The notes: generated from the sequence alone by a model not told the origin. A stretch of DNA of 64,000 nt from Pseudoduganella umbonata (GCF_014192225.1 NZ_JACHXS010000001.1:584440-648439), one strand, 5' to 3'. Shown: positions 1 to 8,617, counted from the first letter of the stretch. Program-made: numbers and translations.

Positions 1-119
1 TCGACGGCGTGGTCCACGTCAAGAAGCCGTTCGAGCCGCACAAGAAGCTGGCTGTCGGGCAGTTCTTCGATGTCGAGATCACGCGCGCCGATGCGCACGA
101 CCTGTGGGGCGATGCGTAA
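1..119 (+). CDS. rimO: RimO C-terminal fragment (ribosomal protein S12 methylthiotransferase), 5' truncated by window
   Basis: The last 38 codons of a gene that enters from the left edge, in the frame starting at base 3, ending at TAA 117-119. The residues fit the TRAM domain that closes RimO, and the ending ADAHDLWGDA resembles the HADEHDLWG-type ending of known RimO proteins. RimO is a radical-SAM enzyme that methylthiolates an aspartate of ribosomal protein S12; TRAM binds the substrate or RNA. The catalytic part is outside the window, so the call rests on the tail only. A strong terminator follows directly. Confidence 0.75.
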   Translation, partial: DGVVHVKKPFEPHKKLAVGQFFDVEITRADAHDLWGDA

Positions 120-156
120 CGCTGCGTAACGCTACCTAACGCACGCTACAATGCAG

Positions 157-184
157 GGCGGACCATCACGGTCCGCCTTTTTTT
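157..184 (+). terminator. Rho-independent terminator after rimO
   Basis: Perfect 8-bp stem (GGCGGACC 157-164 with GGTCCGCC 170-177), 5-base loop, then seven T. It ends rimO transcription 44 bases before metC, so metC needs its own promoter in the short gap or is read through. Confidence 0.9.
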
Positions 185-227
185 ATGCCCGCAATGTTAT
201 CCCGACTTCTGCCCGACCGACGCTGAC

Positions 228-1409
228 ATGACCACCAAGAAAATCTCCCCGCAGACCGCGCTGATCCATTCGGAGTATGAACCGCCGGCCGGCTTCGGCG
301 CGTTCCCGCCCGCCATCCACCACGCCTCGACGGTGCTGTTCCCGAACGTGGCGGCGCTCCGCTCGGGCGACTGGAAGGACAAGAGCGCCTACACCTACGG
401 CCTGCACGGCACGCCCACCACGTTCACGCTGGAAGCACGCCTGGCGCAGATCGAGGGCGGCACCGATTGCCTGCTGGCGCCGTCCGGCCTGGCGGCCATC
501 GCGATGGTCGACTTCGCGCTGCTGAAGACGGGCGACGACGTGCTGCTGCCCGATAACATCTACAACCCGAACCGCGTGCTGGGCAACTGGCTGCAGGAGT
601 CGATGGGTATCACGGCGCGCTACTACGATCCGCTGGTCGGCGCAGGCATCGCGGCACTGATCCAGCCGAACACGCGGCTGATCTGGACCGAGGCGCCCGG
701 CTCCGTATCGATGGAAGTGCCGGACCTGCCGGCGATCTGCGCCGCCGCCAAGGCGAAGGGTGTGGCGGTTGCCCTGGACAACACCTGGTCCGCCGGCATC
801 GCACTGCGCGCGTTCGAGCTCGGCGTCGACATCGTCGTGCAGGCGCTGACAAAGTACCAGTCCGGCGGCGCCGACGTGCTGATGGGCGCCGTCATCACGC
901 GCGACGACGGGCAGCCCGGCGGCCTGCACGACCGGCTGTCGCTGTCGCACATGCGGCTCGGCTACGGCGTCGGCGCCGACGATGCCTACCTCGTGATGCG
1001 CGGCCTGCCGACGATGAAGCTGCGTTTCGATGCGCACGATGCCGGCGCCCGCACGGTCGCCGCATGGTTGTCGGCGCGGCCCGAGATCGCGAAAGTGCTG
1101 CACCCGGCGTTCGAGGATTGTCCGGGACATGAAACGTGGAAGCGCGACTTCACCGGTGCCGGCGGCCTGTTCTCGGTCCTGTTCGATGCGCGCTACACCG
1201 AGGAGCAGACCGACCGCTTCATCGATTCGCTGAAGCTGTTCAAGATCGGCTACAGCTGGGGTGGGCCGAACAGCCTGTGCGTGCCGTACCGCATCCAGGC
1301 GATGCGGCGCGGCTGGCCCGACGCCGGTATTCTCGTGCGCTTCAATATCGGGCTGGAAGATCCGGCCGACCTGATCGCCGATATCGAGGCGGCGCTGGCG
1401 CTCATGTGA
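228..1409 (+). CDS. metC: Cystathionine beta-lyase (PLP-dependent, Cys/Met metabolism family)
   Basis: 393 aa, normal length for the Cys/Met-metabolism PLP enzymes. It would split cystathionine to homocysteine, pyruvate and ammonia in methionine synthesis, in the cytosol. YTYGLHGTPT near residue 56 is the phosphate-binding region, LAPSGLAAI near 83 the PLP-ring region, LDNTW near 183 carries the pyridine-nitrogen aspartate, and ALTKYQSGG places the Schiff-base lysine at K209. The related cystathionine gamma-synthase and gamma-lyase share the fold; the sequence pattern fits the proteobacterial beta-lyase best. It stands alone between a terminator and an unrelated cytochrome gene. Confidence 0.88.
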   Translation: MTTKKISPQTALIHSEYEPPAGFGAFPPAIHHASTVLFPNVAALRSGDWKDKSAYTYGLHGTPTTFTLEARLAQIEGGTDCLLAPSGLAAIAMVDFALLKTGDDVLLPDNIYNPNRVLGNWLQESMGITARYYDPLVGAGIAALIQPNTRLIWTEAPGSVSMEVPDLPAICAAAKAKGVAVALDNTWSAGIALRAFELGVDIVVQALTKYQSGGADVLMGAVITRDDGQPGGLHDRLSLSHMRLGYGVGADDAYLVMRGLPTMKLRFDAHDAGARTVAAWLSARPEIAKVLHPAFEDCPGHETWKRDFTGAGGLFSVLFDARYTEEQTDRFIDSLKLFKIGYSWGGPNSLCVPYRIQAMRRGWPDAGILVRFNIGLEDPADLIADIEAALALM

Positions 1410-1565
1410 TCCCTGTCGTTATCGGTAGGCACCGCCTATCGCTGCGATGGAGTAATTCAATCGGCCAGTGCCTTTCAAACAATGGATCCGCCTGCTTTAA
1501 TGAAAAAGCAAGTCTGTCAAAGGAGAAGTCTGCCAGCCCTTCATTCATAACGACAAGGAGGAGTC

Positions 1566-2976
1566 ATGAAAGCTTCATGCGGCAAGGTTTCATACAGGCC
1601 GTTGGTCGGTGCCGTCGCCATCGCCCTGGCGCTGGTCCCGGCACTGGTCTGGACACAGGATGCCAGACCCAAGCCACCTCCGGCGCAGCTGCCGAGCAGC
1701 TACATGAAGGTCGACATCACCGAGCCGTTCCAGGTGACGATGGAGCGGATGAAGGCGGCGCGGCCCGCCATCGAGCGCCGCCAGCAGGACCTGCTGGCGC
1801 AGCGCTACGACCTGGCGAACCGGCCGGCGGCGGGCGTGACGATGTTTCGCGGAAAGCCCGTGCAGGCGGGCGTGCGCGTCAAGCTGCCGCGCGGCGTGAC
1901 CTGGCAGCAGCTTGCGGGCATGCGCCCCGAGGACGTCAAGGCGAAAGGCCTGTTCCCGGCCGGCTTCCTGCCGCTGTCGCATCCGAACCATCCGGAAGGG
2001 GGCATGCTGTTCCCGCAGTTCCACATCGACGAGATCCTGCGCCAGGAACGGCGCGACCTGAACCGTTTCGACCTGTCGTTCGACCTGCCCGACCATATCC
2101 TGCCGGAGTTCCACGCATCCGGAAATGGGCGACGTGGCGAACGGCAGGCTGCTGACGATCGATAACTACTACGAGATCTTCAACGGCCTGCTCAATCCGA
2201 AGCAGATCGAGGGCCTGCGCCTGCTGCTCACGCCATTCCCGCAGCAGCAGTTCAACCAGACCGAGGACCGGCGCTCGGTGCGCCCGAGCATGGGCGTGTC
2301 GTGCTTCGACTGCCATTCGAATGGCCATACCAACGCCTCGACGCACCTGGTCGGCGACATCCGTCCGCAGGAACTGCGCCACCGCATCGAAACGCCGACC
2401 TTGCGCGGCCTGAACGTGCAGCGCCTGTTCGGCTCGCAGCGGGCGCTGAAGACGGTCGAGGACTTCACCGAGTTCGAGCAGCGCGCCGCCTATTTCGACG
2501 GCGATCCCGTGATCGCCACGAAGAAGGGCGTCAACATCCTCGAACGGGGCAGCCAGGTGCATTTCATGGCCGAATTCCAGGCATTGATGGACTTTCCGCC
2601 GGCGCCCAAGCTAAACGTGTATGGCAAGCTCGATCCAAGGAGGGCCACTGAGCAGGAGCTGCGCGGCGAGGCTGTCTTCAACGGCAAGGGGCAGTGCGTG
2701 GCCTGCCACGCTGCGCCGTACTATACGGACAACCTGATGCACGACCTGAAGACCGAGCGCTTCTACAAGGTGCAGATGGTGAACGGCATGAAGGCGGTCG
2801 GCGACGGCAAGATCAAGACGTTCCCGCTACGGGGCATCAGGGAGTCGCCGCCATACCTGCACGACGGCCGGCTGATCACGCTGGAAGACACGGTGGAATT
2901 CTTTAACCTCGTGCTGGAGACGAAGCTGACGGATACGGAGAAGGCCGACCTGGTGGCGTTCCTGCGGGTGTTGTAG
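1566..2976 (+). pseudogene. Diheme cytochrome c peroxidase-like protein (MauG/CcpA type), frameshifted
   Basis: Two overlapping reading frames make up one protein. The first, from ATG 1566 behind a strong RBS (AAGGAGGAG 1555-1563), has a signal peptide and runs to 2165. The second is open from about 2110 to 2976 and carries both heme sites (CFDCHSNGH and CVACHAAP) and the family-typical stretch FPLRGIRESPPYLHDGRL. The break is near 2110-2125, after DLPDHILPEF. Full-length relatives, as I recall them, have about ten more residues here before GDV, so a roughly 20-base deletion with a frame change is the simplest reading. An assembly error or an alternative start in the second half cannot be excluded. 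If dead, a periplasmic electron-transfer function is lost; the rest is well preserved, so the lesion looks recent. Confidence 0.75.
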
Positions 2977-3004
2977 GCGCATCCTGAAAAGAGGCGCTGC
3001 CGCT

Positions 3005-3049
3005 GGTGTCGGACACTTTCTCGCACCGCGAAAAGGTGTCGGACACCGG
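3005..3049. repeat. Two copies of the GGTGTCGGACACC intergenic repeat
   Basis: A near copy (ggtgtcggacact, 3005-3017) and a full copy (ggtgtcggacaccggttt from 3035) lie in the gap between the convergent cytochrome pseudogene and the DUF4870 gene. The core is itself a hairpin (GGTGTC-G-GACACC). The same core recurs at 7558-7662 and, as GGTGTCTGTCACC, at 24530-24583. Confidence 0.75.
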
Positions 3050-3071
3050 TTTCATCGACCTCGGCTTCGCA

Positions 3072-3428
3072 TCACACCGGCTCGTTGTTGTTGAGCGCGA
3101 TGAAGCCGCGGATCAGCCGGTAGGCCTTCCAGACCCACGCGGCGACCCAGATGACCCACGCGAACAGGATGCCGATGATCGTGGCGAACAGGATCCAGCC
3201 CAGCGCCATCCACACGACATACCACCAGAACGAACGTATCTGCCAGCCGTGATGGCTGTGCACGAACGTGCCTTCGGTTTCGGGCCGCTTCACGTAGTTC
3301 AGGATCAGCGGGATGAAAGAAAACAGGCCGAGCGTGAAGAAGAAACTGACGGCATGCGCCACGTACAGCCACCATGCCCAGCTCTTGGCCGAGTCGGTGC
3401 GGGAATCGAGAACGAGGTCCTGGGCCAT
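3072..3428 (-). CDS. DUF4870-family membrane protein
   Basis: 118 aa with three hydrophobic segments (about residues 17-45, 66-80 and 80-98), matching the small DUF4870 (Tic20-like) membrane family, which has no established biochemical role. Motifs seen are WWLYVAHAVSFF, FIPLILNYVKR and HHGWQIRSFWW. The ATG is preceded by GGGGAG at good spacing. It is the last of four minus-strand genes (cytochrome c, short hypothetical, GFA protein, this one), though an 80-base gap separates it from the GFA gene. Confidence 0.8.
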   Translation of the reverse strand: MAQDLVLDSRTDSAKSWAWWLYVAHAVSFFFTLGLFSFIPLILNYVKRPETEGTFVHSHHGWQIRSFWWYVVWMALGWILFATIIGILFAWVIWVAAWVWKAYRLIRGFIALNNNEPV

Positions 3429-3511
3429 CTAGCACTCCCCTTGTTGGAGGTTGAAAGGAAGGCACAGTCTATAGCAATTCTGCCAAGGCGGGAGCACCGC
3501 CTGGCCGCTGG

Positions 3512-3859
3512 CTACATGCTGCGGCCGTCGTAATGCTGGACCGGGATGGCATCCAGATCGATGCCGTCGATGCAGCGGATGTTGATCGCCGCCGTCGCAT
3601 TGCCTTTCGGATCGGTGCCTTCGCCGTAGGGATGGATGCCGCAGGCCGGGCAGAAGCGGTGCCGGATCACGTGCTTGTTGAACAGGTAGGTGGCCGCGTT
3701 CTCGTCCGGCGTGGTCAGCTTCAGCTGGCCGCGCGGAACGAACCACAGCAGCGATCCCTTGCGCCGGCAGATCGAACAGTTGCACGACAGGGCACCGTCG
3801 ATCGTGCCCTCGATTTCAAACGCCACCTTGCCGCAGTGGCAGCTTCCCTTGTAGAGCAT
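3512..3859 (-). CDS. GFA / CENP-V family zinc-binding protein
   Basis: 115 aa. The start is the ATG at 3859, behind GGGAGGTGCC; upstream in-frame codons belong to the next gene's region. Zinc-ligand cysteines form the family pattern: C7xC9, C26xC28xxC31 and C70xxC73 (SCHCGKV, CNCSICRRKGS, CPACGIHPYG). The family is named after glutathione-dependent formaldehyde-activating enzyme, but most members have no proven reaction and may be zinc proteins binding small thiols. It is 17 bases downstream of the 79-aa gene in the same direction, so probably co-transcribed. Confidence 0.88.
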   Translation of the reverse strand: MLYKGSCHCGKVAFEIEGTIDGALSCNCSICRRKGSLLWFVPRGQLKLTTPDENAATYLFNKHVIRHRFCPACGIHPYGEGTDPKGNATAAINIRCIDGIDLDAIPVQHYDGRSM

Positions 3860-3876
3860 GGCACCTCCCGGAATGG

Positions 3877-4116
3877 TCAGGACTGGTCGCTGCTGGAATA
3901 CTCGGCCGCCGCCTTGGCGGACCACATCGCTTCTTTCTGCGAGGGATAGGGTTCGTCGTAGCCTTCGATGCTGCCGTCGTCGCCGACGAACCACAGCGTC
4001 CAGCCCCCGTCGACCTGCTGGATGGCGATGTCGCCCGGACGGCAATGGGTAGCCGGCTCCTCGCCGATATCGAGGGTGACGATGCGGGTGCGGCGGTGCG
4101 TGATGGTGGTTGGCAT
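3877..4116 (-). CDS. Hypothetical protein, 79 aa
   Basis: An open frame filling the space between the cytochrome c gene (2 bases upstream) and the GFA gene (17 bases downstream), which supports it as a real operon member. The ATG is at 4116; the frame stays open further upstream but then overlaps the cytochrome gene. The product is soluble with no signal peptide or TM segment. The stretch GGWTLWFVGDDGSIEGYDEPYPSQKEAMWSAKAAAEY (shown in parts: GGWTLWFVGDDGS, EGYDEPYPSQKEA) looks like a small beta-sheet plus helix. Family not recognised. Confidence 0.6.
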   Translation of the reverse strand: MPTTITHRRTRIVTLDIGEEPATHCRPGDIAIQQVDGGWTLWFVGDDGSIEGYDEPYPSQKEAMWSAKAAAEYSSSDQS

Positions 4117-4118
4117 GG

Positions 4119-4517
4119 CTATTGGTATTGACGCAGGTAGGCAAGCAGGTTGGCGATCTTGCGCTCGTCGGAATAGCCCCACAGGCGCATCTTCGTGCCC
4201 GGCACGACGGCATCCGGATCGCGCAGGAACGCGGCCAGGGTGCTGTCGTTCCAGACGACCGGCGATTTCTTCATCGCGGCGGAATAGGCATATTGCAAAC
4301 TGCCGGCGCGTCGGCCGAACAGGTTGTTGAGGTGCGGGCCGAACGCGTTGCGCGCGCCCGGACCCACCTGGTGGCACGAGGCGCACACGCGGAACGCGGC
4401 CGCGCCGGCCTTCGGATCGGCACCGCCAGCGGCGTTGGCATTCAGGGCAGGCAGCATGGCAATCAACAGCGCAGGGATGTGCAGAAGACCGGATCGTTTC
4501 GTGACGCGACGTTTCAT
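4119..4517 (-). CDS. Class I c-type cytochrome (small, secreted)
   Basis: 132 aa from the ATG at 4517; an ATG 18 codons earlier would add a poor leader before the signal peptide. The signal peptide ends near ANA-AGG. One heme site, CASCH at residues 45-49, and a distal methionine in PGTKM give the mono-heme class I pattern; FGPHLNNLFGRRAG is typical of cytochrome c2/c552-like proteins. Periplasmic electron carrier; partner unknown. It is first in a minus-strand group and 2 bases from the next gene. Confidence 0.9.
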   Translation of the reverse strand: MKRRVTKRSGLLHIPALLIAMLPALNANAAGGADPKAGAAAFRVCASCHQVGPGARNAFGPHLNNLFGRRAGSLQYAYSAAMKKSPVVWNDSTLAAFLRDPDAVVPGTKMRLWGYSDERKIANLLAYLRQYQ

Positions 4518-4770
4518 CGCCTGATTATAGACCCGCCGGGGCCGCCCGTGCGCGGTACGCCGGTAACGCATGCAATGCCGGCGCAGCGGACGACCGCCCA
4601 GCGATTGATGCTCGAGTATAAGTACGCGCGGGGCACCCCGGTTGGCATCAAAATTTCTTGATTGGAAATTGCAAGTTGTGAATATGGGACAGTGCGAATA
4701 TCTTTCGGAAAAAATATCGGACCCGTTCGGCCGGTGTTAATATCATATTTTATTAATAACAGGGGCGGGC

Positions 4771-5499
4771 ATGAGAATACTTTCTAGCATAATGATAGCT
4801 GCAGCCGTATGTTGTGCACCGATTGCTAACGCTGCCCTGCAAGAGGTTTCTGTCACGACCAATATTGCTACCCTGCAGAAGGATGGCGTGGAAGTGGAAT
4901 CGGTCCTGATTAACCAGTTTGACGGATACCAGCCCGTGGATTTGCTGGTCGTCGGACAAATCCACACAGGTACGCTGACGTATGGGTTCGCAGACCCATC
5001 GGCGGCGCTGGATTGGTATCAGCCTGACCCGGACATTCCCAGGTGGCAGGCGATGATCACGGAAGACAGTGTCGCGGCAAACATTCCCGAACTGGCTTCC
5101 TGGACTTCGCATCCCTGGTTCGAGAAATCTGCAGACGGAGTTAAAGTGCATCTCTATTTCCCGGGCGTGACAGGGGCTTACACCATCACCGGGTCGGCGG
5201 CGGCAGGAGCACTCGACGGGGTTACCACATGGCGAGGGGCACTGGATCGCCTGTTCCTGGAACCTGGGTTCAAGTTTGACTATATTTATGAGGGTTATGA
5301 AGAAGTCGAGGGCTATGCTTTTTCATTTACCGGCAATTTTATTCCTGAAATTGCCGCGCCTGTGCCGGAACCTGGTGCAGCCGCGATGACAATCGCCGGC
5401 CTGTTCGTAGTTGGAGCAGCGGCACGTCGCCGCAGGAAAATCCGCCAACGCGACATTTATTCCGTCGCAATGACCCTGGATAATCTGCAACGCGCATAA
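4771..5499 (+). CDS. PEP-CTERM sorting-domain protein with an unusual C-terminal tail
   Basis: 242 aa with an N-terminal signal peptide (MRILSSIMIAAAVCCAPIANA) and a C-terminal PEP-CTERM signal: VPEPGAAAMTIAGLF, a hydrophobic segment, then RRRRK. Such proteins are processed by an exosortase (XrtA type) and linked to the cell surface or extracellular matrix. The middle has no recognised domain. Unlike the other two PEP-CTERM proteins here, which stop within three residues of the arginine cluster, this one continues for 19 residues (IRQRDIYSV...NLQRA). The original stop may have been lost, or the tail is tolerated. The DNA is somewhat lower in GC than its neighbours. Confidence 0.85.
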   Translation: MRILSSIMIAAAVCCAPIANAALQEVSVTTNIATLQKDGVEVESVLINQFDGYQPVDLLVVGQIHTGTLTYGFADPSAALDWYQPDPDIPRWQAMITEDSVAANIPELASWTSHPWFEKSADGVKVHLYFPGVTGAYTITGSAAAGALDGVTTWRGALDRLFLEPGFKFDYIYEGYEEVEGYAFSFTGNFIPEIAAPVPEPGAAAMTIAGLFVVGAAARRRRKIRQRDIYSVAMTLDNLQRA

Positions 5500-5509
5500 T
5501 CGTGCGGGA

Positions 5510-5537
5510 CACGAAGGTGGATTTCGCCACTTTCGTG
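5510..5537 (+). other. Hairpin just downstream of the PEP-CTERM gene
   Basis: 11-bp stem (5510-5520 with 5527-5537, one G-U pair) and a 6-base loop. No T run follows, so it is either a weak terminator or an mRNA 3'-end stabiliser. Confidence 0.45.
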
Positions 5538-5592
5538 CCACTCGACTGATTGCCGCGTTTGCCACGCTGCGCAATCCGAATCTCGATTCAAT

Positions 5593-5622
5593 CCCGATTC
5601 CGATCCCGATCCCGATCCCGAT
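5593..5622. repeat. Hexanucleotide microsatellite (CCCGAT)5
   Basis: Five consecutive CCCGAT units, the second reading TCCGAT, in the gap before tspO. Slippage-prone; it lies about 140 bases upstream of the tspO start and outside any supported gene. Confidence 0.8.
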
Positions 5623-5759
5623 TCCAGTTCAATCCCACACCAGCGGCGTATTGCCGGACCGTGAATCGGCACATGCCATGTACGCAGGAATGCTGCCCGC
5701 GCGCCGGGCTGATGCCACCCCTGCTACAGTTAGTATTCCTCCAACAAGCTGCATGGGTC

Positions 5760-6257
5760 ATGGATACGCACCGACTTGCCGACAACATCAAGCACCTCGC
5801 CGGCTGGCTGCTGGTCACTTTCGCGGCGGCGGCGCTGGGCGCCTGGGCCTCGCAGGACGCGCCGCAGTTCTACGCGCAGCTGAGCAAGCCCGACTGGGCG
5901 CCTCCGGCCGGTGTGTTCGGTCCGGTGTGGACGGCGCTGTACCTGCTGATGGCCATCGCCGCGTTCCTGGTCTGGCGCATGCGCGGCTTCTCGACGGCGC
6001 CGCGCACGCTCTGGCTGTACCTGGTGCAGCTGGCCGCCAACGCCTTGTGGAGCTGGCTGTTCTTTGCCTGGCACCTGGGCGGCGCGGCGTTTGCCGAAGT
6101 GCTGCTGCTGTGGGCGCTGGTGCTGGCCACCACGGTGGCGTTCTGGAAGGCGCGCCGCATCGCCGGCGTGATGCTGCTGCCTTACCTGGTGTGGGTCACC
6201 TTCGCCGCCGGGCTCACGTTCGCCTGCTGGCAGCGCAATCCTCAACTGCTGGGCTGA
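5760..6257 (+). CDS. tspO: TspO/MBR family tryptophan-rich sensory protein
   Basis: 165 aa, usual length for bacterial TspO. Five TM helices and the family residues KPDWAPPAGVFGPVWTALY (residues about 43-61), NALWSWLFF and PYLVWVTFAAGL are present. TspO proteins bind porphyrins or sterol-like ligands in the membrane and are linked to stress and tetrapyrrole regulation; the exact role varies. I start at ATG 5760 (MDTHRLADN). The frame is open upstream, but that part is the low-complexity repeat region. It is followed at 84 bases by an unrelated CoA-transferase. Confidence 0.88.
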   Translation: MDTHRLADNIKHLAGWLLVTFAAAALGAWASQDAPQFYAQLSKPDWAPPAGVFGPVWTALYLLMAIAAFLVWRMRGFSTAPRTLWLYLVQLAANALWSWLFFAWHLGGAAFAEVLLLWALVLATTVAFWKARRIAGVMLLPYLVWVTFAAGLTFACWQRNPQLLG

Positions 6258-6340
6258 CCCCGGGGTCCAGGTCATCTCCGGCCCGCTGGACGGAAGCGCC
6301 ACCGTTGTCTATGCTCCCCGCATTACATTGGAGAAGAGAC

Positions 6341-7534
6341 ATGAGCGGACCCCTGCAAGGAATCAAAGTGATTGAAATCGGCGCCCTGATCGCGGCGCCG
6401 TTCGCGGCCCGGCTGATGGCCGAGTTCGGCGCCGACGTGATCAAGATCGAGGCGCCCGGCGACGGCGATCCGATCCGCAAGTGGCGCAAGCTGCACAACG
6501 GCACGTCGCTGTGGTGGTACCTGCAGTCGCGCAACAAGCGCTCGATCGCGCTGAACCTGAAGAGCCCGGACGGCATCGCCATCGTCAAGCGCCTGCTCGA
6601 GGATGCCGACGTCCTCATTGAAAACATGAAGCCCGGCGCGCTGGAAAAGCTGGGCCTGGGCTGGGACGTGCTGCATGCGCTGAACCCGAAGCTGACGATG
6701 GTGCGCATATCCGGCTATGGCCAGACCGGCCCTTATAAAGACCGGCCGGGCTTCGGCGCGATCGGCGAGGCGATGGGCGGCATCCGCTATACCACCGGCG
6801 AGGCGGGCGGCGTGCCGGCCCGTGTCGGCGTCAGCCTGGGCGACTCGCTGGCGTCGCTGCACGCGGTGATGGGCGCGCTGATGTCGGTGCTGCGCGTGAA
6901 GACGGGGCAGGGCGACGGCCAGGTGGTCGACGTATCGCTCGTCGAGAGCGTGTTCAACCTGATGGAAAGCCTGGTGCCGGAATACGACCTGCTGGGCCAC
7001 GTGCGCGAGCGCAGCGGCGGCGCGCTGCCGGGCATCGCGCCGTCGAACACCTATCCGACACGCGACGGCGCCTACGTCGTCATCGCCGGCAACAGCAATC
7101 CGATCTACAAGCGGCTGATGGCCGTGATCGGCCGGCCCGACCTGGCCGACGACCCCCGTTTCGCGCAGAACGACGGCCGTGCCGCGCAGGCCGCGCTGAT
7201 CGATGCGGCGATCGCCGGATGGACGTCGTACCATCCGATCGAACACGTGCTGGCCGAACTGGAAGCGGCCGACGTGCCGGCCGGCCGCATCTACTCGGTG
7301 GCCGATATCGTCGCCGATCCGCACTACCAGGCACGCGGCATGATCCTGCGCCAGCGCCTGCCGGACGGCGTCGAGGTGGCCATGCCCGGCATCGTGCCGA
7401 AGCTGTCCGACACGCCGGGCGCGGTGCGCTGGCAAGGTCCGGTCCTGGGCGAGCATACCGATGCCGTGCTGGCGCAGCTGGGCATGACGGCGGCCGATAT
7501 CGCCCGCTTGCGCGAGGGCGGCGCGGTGCAGTAG
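6341..7534 (+). CDS. CaiB/BaiF (family III) CoA-transferase
   Basis: 397 aa, typical for one-domain family III CoA-transferases. These move CoA between carboxylic acids through a covalent aspartyl-CoA intermediate; the likely catalytic residue is D168 in RVGVSLGDSLASL. Other family marks are GALIAAPFAARLMAEFGADVIKIE at the N-terminus (residues about 14-37), NKRSIALNLKSPDG and ISGYGQTGPY. The ATG at 6341 follows GGAGAAGAG at good spacing; an ATG at 6311 lacks a comparable RBS. No acyl-CoA ligase, dehydrogenase or racemase partner is adjacent, so the substrate cannot be told. Confidence 0.88.
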   Translation: MSGPLQGIKVIEIGALIAAPFAARLMAEFGADVIKIEAPGDGDPIRKWRKLHNGTSLWWYLQSRNKRSIALNLKSPDGIAIVKRLLEDADVLIENMKPGALEKLGLGWDVLHALNPKLTMVRISGYGQTGPYKDRPGFGAIGEAMGGIRYTTGEAGGVPARVGVSLGDSLASLHAVMGALMSVLRVKTGQGDGQVVDVSLVESVFNLMESLVPEYDLLGHVRERSGGALPGIAPSNTYPTRDGAYVVIAGNSNPIYKRLMAVIGRPDLADDPRFAQNDGRAAQAALIDAAIAGWTSYHPIEHVLAELEAADVPAGRIYSVADIVADPHYQARGMILRQRLPDGVEVAMPGIVPKLSDTPGAVRWQGPVLGEHTDAVLAQLGMTAADIARLREGGAVQ

Positions 7535-7557
7535 GAATAGTAGCGCCGGCAAACTGC

Positions 7558-7662
7558 CTGGTGTCGGACACCTTCAGGTGTCGGACACCGGTTTTACCTG
7601 CATAGATCGACGATGGCGGCGAAAACCGGTGTCCGACACCGAAGGACCGGTATCCGACACCA
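7558..7662. repeat. Cluster of four GGTGTCGGACACC repeats in inverted arrangement
   Basis: In the gap between two convergent genes. Two copies are on the plus strand (ggtgtcggacacc at about 7559 and 7577) and two on the minus strand (at 7628-7640 and the variant ggtatccgacacc at about 7649). The 19-mer 7577-7595 and its exact reverse complement 7622-7640 form a perfect inverted repeat around a 26-base loop. It could fold as a bidirectional transcript end, but no clean T run follows. Confidence 0.85.
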
Positions 7663-7701
7663 GGCCGCGGACTCCGCCAGCAGCAGCGAATGCCCCGATT
7701 T

Positions 7702-7748
7702 CAGTCGAGCAGCTCAGTCGAGCAGCTTAGTCGAGCAGCTTAGTCGAG
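7702..7748. repeat. 13-bp tandem repeat over the 3' end of serB
   Basis: Three full units and one partial: cagtcgagcagct at 7702 and 7715, tagtcgagcagct at 7728, tagtcgag at 7741. On the minus strand each unit carries the end of serB, CTCGAC followed by TAA or TGA. This is a tandem duplication of the gene's last codons; only the first stop is used. Confidence 0.85.
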
Positions 7749-8606
7749 TAAATTAAGAATCCCGTCCAGGCCGACGAAGTTCAGCGCCACCGTGGCCTGC
7801 TCGCGCACGACCGGCTTGGCGCGGAACGCCACCGACATGCCGGCGATGCCCATCATTTTCAGGTCGTTGGCGCCGTCGCCCATGACGATTGCCTGGCTCG
7901 GGTCGATGCCCAGCGTGGCGCAGACATGTTCGACGGTGGCGCGCTTGGCCTCGGCGTCGACGATATCGCCCAGCACCTTGCCGGTCAGCTTGCCGTCGAC
8001 GATTTCCAGCTGGTTGGCACGCGTGAAATCCAGGCCGAGCAGGGGCTTCAGGCGGTCGGTGAAATACGTGAAACCGCCGGAGACCAGCAGCGTCTTCAGG
8101 CCGGCCGCCTGCACCGCTTTCAGCATGCGCTCGGCACCGGGCGAAAGGCGCAGCCGTTCCTCGAACACGCGCTGCAGCGCCGACGCGTCGAGTCCTTCGA
8201 GCAGCGCCACGCGGCGGCGCAGGCTTTCCGAAAAATCCAGCTCGCCGCGCATCGCGGCCTCGGTGATCGCCGCCACCTGGGGCTTCAGGCCCTGCATGTC
8301 GGCGATCTCGTCGATGCACTCGATCGTGATCAGCGTGGAGTCCATGTCCATCGCCACCAGCTTGTAGTCGGCCAGGTGCTGGGAGCCCATCATGTAGGTC
8401 GCGTCCAGCTCGGCCGCATGGGCGGCCACTTCGATCGTCTGCCGCAGCGCCGGAGAGAAAGCGATGCCTTCGCAGCGCAGCGCGTTGTCGGAAACGCGCG
8501 TGACGCGCTTCGGCGCCGTCAGCGCCGCGATGCGCTCGAGGCGCGGATGGCAGTCGTCCAGGCCCTGCAGGACGAGGTTCATGGTCATGTCTTGTACTTG
8601 ATTCAT
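7740..8606 (-). CDS. serB: Phosphoserine phosphatase
   Basis: 288 aa. A HAD-superfamily enzyme that takes phosphate from O-phosphoserine in the last step of serine synthesis. Motif I is AMDMDST with nucleophile D87 and acid/base D89; motif II is LLVSGGF; motif III includes VMGDGANDLKM. The N-terminal 80 residues form the small extra domain seen in proteobacterial SerB. The start at 8606 has a weak RBS, and an in-frame ATG six codons later is possible. It starts 11 bases after the mfd stop in the same direction, so likely read with mfd. Confidence 0.92.
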   Translation of the reverse strand: MNQVQDMTMNLVLQGLDDCHPRLERIAALTAPKRVTRVSDNALRCEGIAFSPALRQTIEVAAHAAELDATYMMGSQHLADYKLVAMDMDSTLITIECIDEIADMQGLKPQVAAITEAAMRGELDFSESLRRRVALLEGLDASALQRVFEERLRLSPGAERMLKAVQAAGLKTLLVSGGFTYFTDRLKPLLGLDFTRANQLEIVDGKLTGKVLGDIVDAEAKRATVEHVCATLGIDPSQAIVMGDGANDLKMMGIAGMSVAFRAKPVVREQATVALNFVGLDGILNLLD

Positions 8607-8617
8607 CAGCTAATTCG

